64,000 bases of DNA, from assembly GCA_019925105.1 (NCBI GenBank), contig JAHGAU010000025.1, positions 248,001 through 312,000 on the forward strand, given 5' to 3'. The translations under genes and the position numbers were made by a program. Shown here in pieces: positions 62,849 through 64,000 of the stretch; position 1 is the stretch's first letter, and each line of letters starts with the position of its first letter. This DNA is from Niebla homalea. Lineage: Eukaryota > Ascomycota > Lecanoromycetes > Lecanorales > Ramalinaceae. The notes beneath the pieces were generated by a model. That model was not told where the DNA came from. It worked only from the letters and a program-made list of their open reading frames with translations, and made no database searches.

Positions 62849-62853
62849 GTTAT

Positions 62854-64000
62854 AATAAAATATATAAAATAAGTAATTATTTTAAAGTTTATACGTCTAT
62901 TTTATTTTTTAACGGGTATAAATCTAAGATACTTATAAAAAAAAATCTAAAATAATTTGTAAATTCGAGAAATAATTTTTTCATTAATAAAATAATAATT
63001 AATTACTCCGGTATCAATAAAAAAAAGAAATAATATTTTATTTAAAAAAACCGATTTAATTATAATAAGCGGTTAATCGTTTTAAAAATTAAACGTTAAA
63101 TTTATTTTTAAAAATTTATGATTATATTTAATAAAATAAATCTGGAAATAAGGCGCTTAATTTATTTTTATTACGTTTTTAATAAAAATCAGTTATTTAC
63201 TGAATTTTCAGAATTATAGGAAAAAGAATTATTATAACCCTATTTATAAATAAAGTTCCTATTATTTTTTTTAAATAAGATCGTTTGATTTATTTAATCT
63301 TATTAATCTTAATAAAAACTTTATAAGTTTTATAAATTAATTTAAGATAATCGAACTCTTTATAAAAACTTCCGTAATAATAATATTTAAATAATTTTAA
63401 AAAAATTTATCAAAAAAAAATAAATAACTCCGGTTCCCGCGGAAAAACAATAAGATATATTAATAATAATAATTTTAATAGTTTTTTTAACATTAATCAT
63501 TAAACCCTTTTAAAAGCCCAGGCTTTTTTTTCTATTTTAATTTAATAAGTATTATATTAGATATTATTTATACGAATAAATCGGTTTTAAAGCTTAATAA
63601 TGGAATCGGCGTAATTATTAATAAAATAATAAGTTTTTTTTAAACCGGAATAAATTTTATTTATTAATTTATAAATAGAATATATTTCCGGGAGACCGGC
63701 CGTTATTCTTAACCGAATAATAAGTTAACGTTATTTAATAAAAAATTCTTAAAAAATATTAATAAATTTTATTTAAAGATTATTATATTCCGTTTTTAAA
63801 TTAAATATTAAATTCTTATTTTTATATTAGTTATTTAAAAAAAAATAAGAGTTTAATTATTAAGAACGTTATATTTTAAATTTTAAAAATTTTATTATTT
63901 TTTCTTTTTATTTTAATACGGATATATTCAAAAAAAAATCCGGAAGCCTTTTTTATTTTTATTTTTTTTTTCTTTTTATAATTTAAAAAACGAGAAATAA
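62854..64000 (-). other. RIP-degraded DNA, probable continuation of the gypsy host
   Basis: AT-rich with no gene. By position it should be the upstream (gag) side of the minus-strand element, but no motif was read. The window ends inside it. Confidence 0.4.

Overview
The window looks like a filamentous ascomycete (Pezizomycotina) chromosome whose genome has undergone repeat-induced point mutation (RIP). Two long arms (about 1-29,740 and 50,940-64,000) are very AT-rich. CpA and TpG are strongly depleted, TpA is in excess and CpG is kept, as expected from C-to-T change at CpA. Most differences between repeat copies that I compared are C/T or G/A. No eukaryotic tRNA or rRNA gene was recognised. 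The species cannot be named from the sequence alone.

Left arm. A RIP-degraded autonomous Helitron (Rep and helicase motifs still readable at about 3,770-6,007 and 10,903-12,175) is split inside its helicase by a 4,895-bp LTR element (6,008-10,902; 324-bp LTRs, duplicated target CGATA). That element carries a 957-bp terminal-inverted-repeat element (8,562-9,518; 9-bp duplicated target TCGTTTTAA) whose core is minisatellite. Next is a degraded Ty3/gypsy chromovirus (15,490-23,807; 147-bp LTRs, RNase H, integrase and chromodomain relics) with a second minisatellite block inside it (18.4-19.2 kb). A small non-autonomous LTR element follows (26,691-28,360; 171-bp LTRs, target TAACC).

Central island (about 29,740-50,940). 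Base composition is balanced and introns are present. I support an acidic Cys-motif protein, a multi-exon membrane-anchored gene with two CAR-to-TAR type stops, a K-rich relic, a plus-strand hypothetical gene, a small Zn2Cys6 protein with three exons, an acidic single-pass membrane protein with a one-base frameshift, a second membrane protein, a decayed retrotransposon gag, and an S/T/P-rich spliced gene. An acidic gene sits at the right edge and loses its frame where RIP-type sequence begins. Many genes here are disrupted, so the island resembles a decaying gene pocket rather than a coordinated cluster.

Right arm. A satellite of about 11 units (51.4-52.97 kb) is followed by an LTR at 53,388-53,717. 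That LTR is probably the 3' LTR of a minus-strand Ty3/gypsy element whose reverse transcriptase relic lies at 58.7-59.1 kb. This host is interrupted by a 2,149-bp small LTR element (54,191-56,339; 204-bp LTRs, target ATTAA). It is interrupted again by a striking LTR-internal-LTR-internal-LTR array (59,846-62,848) flanked by one duplicated target, GTTAT. Coordinates were counted by hand and may be off by a base or two.
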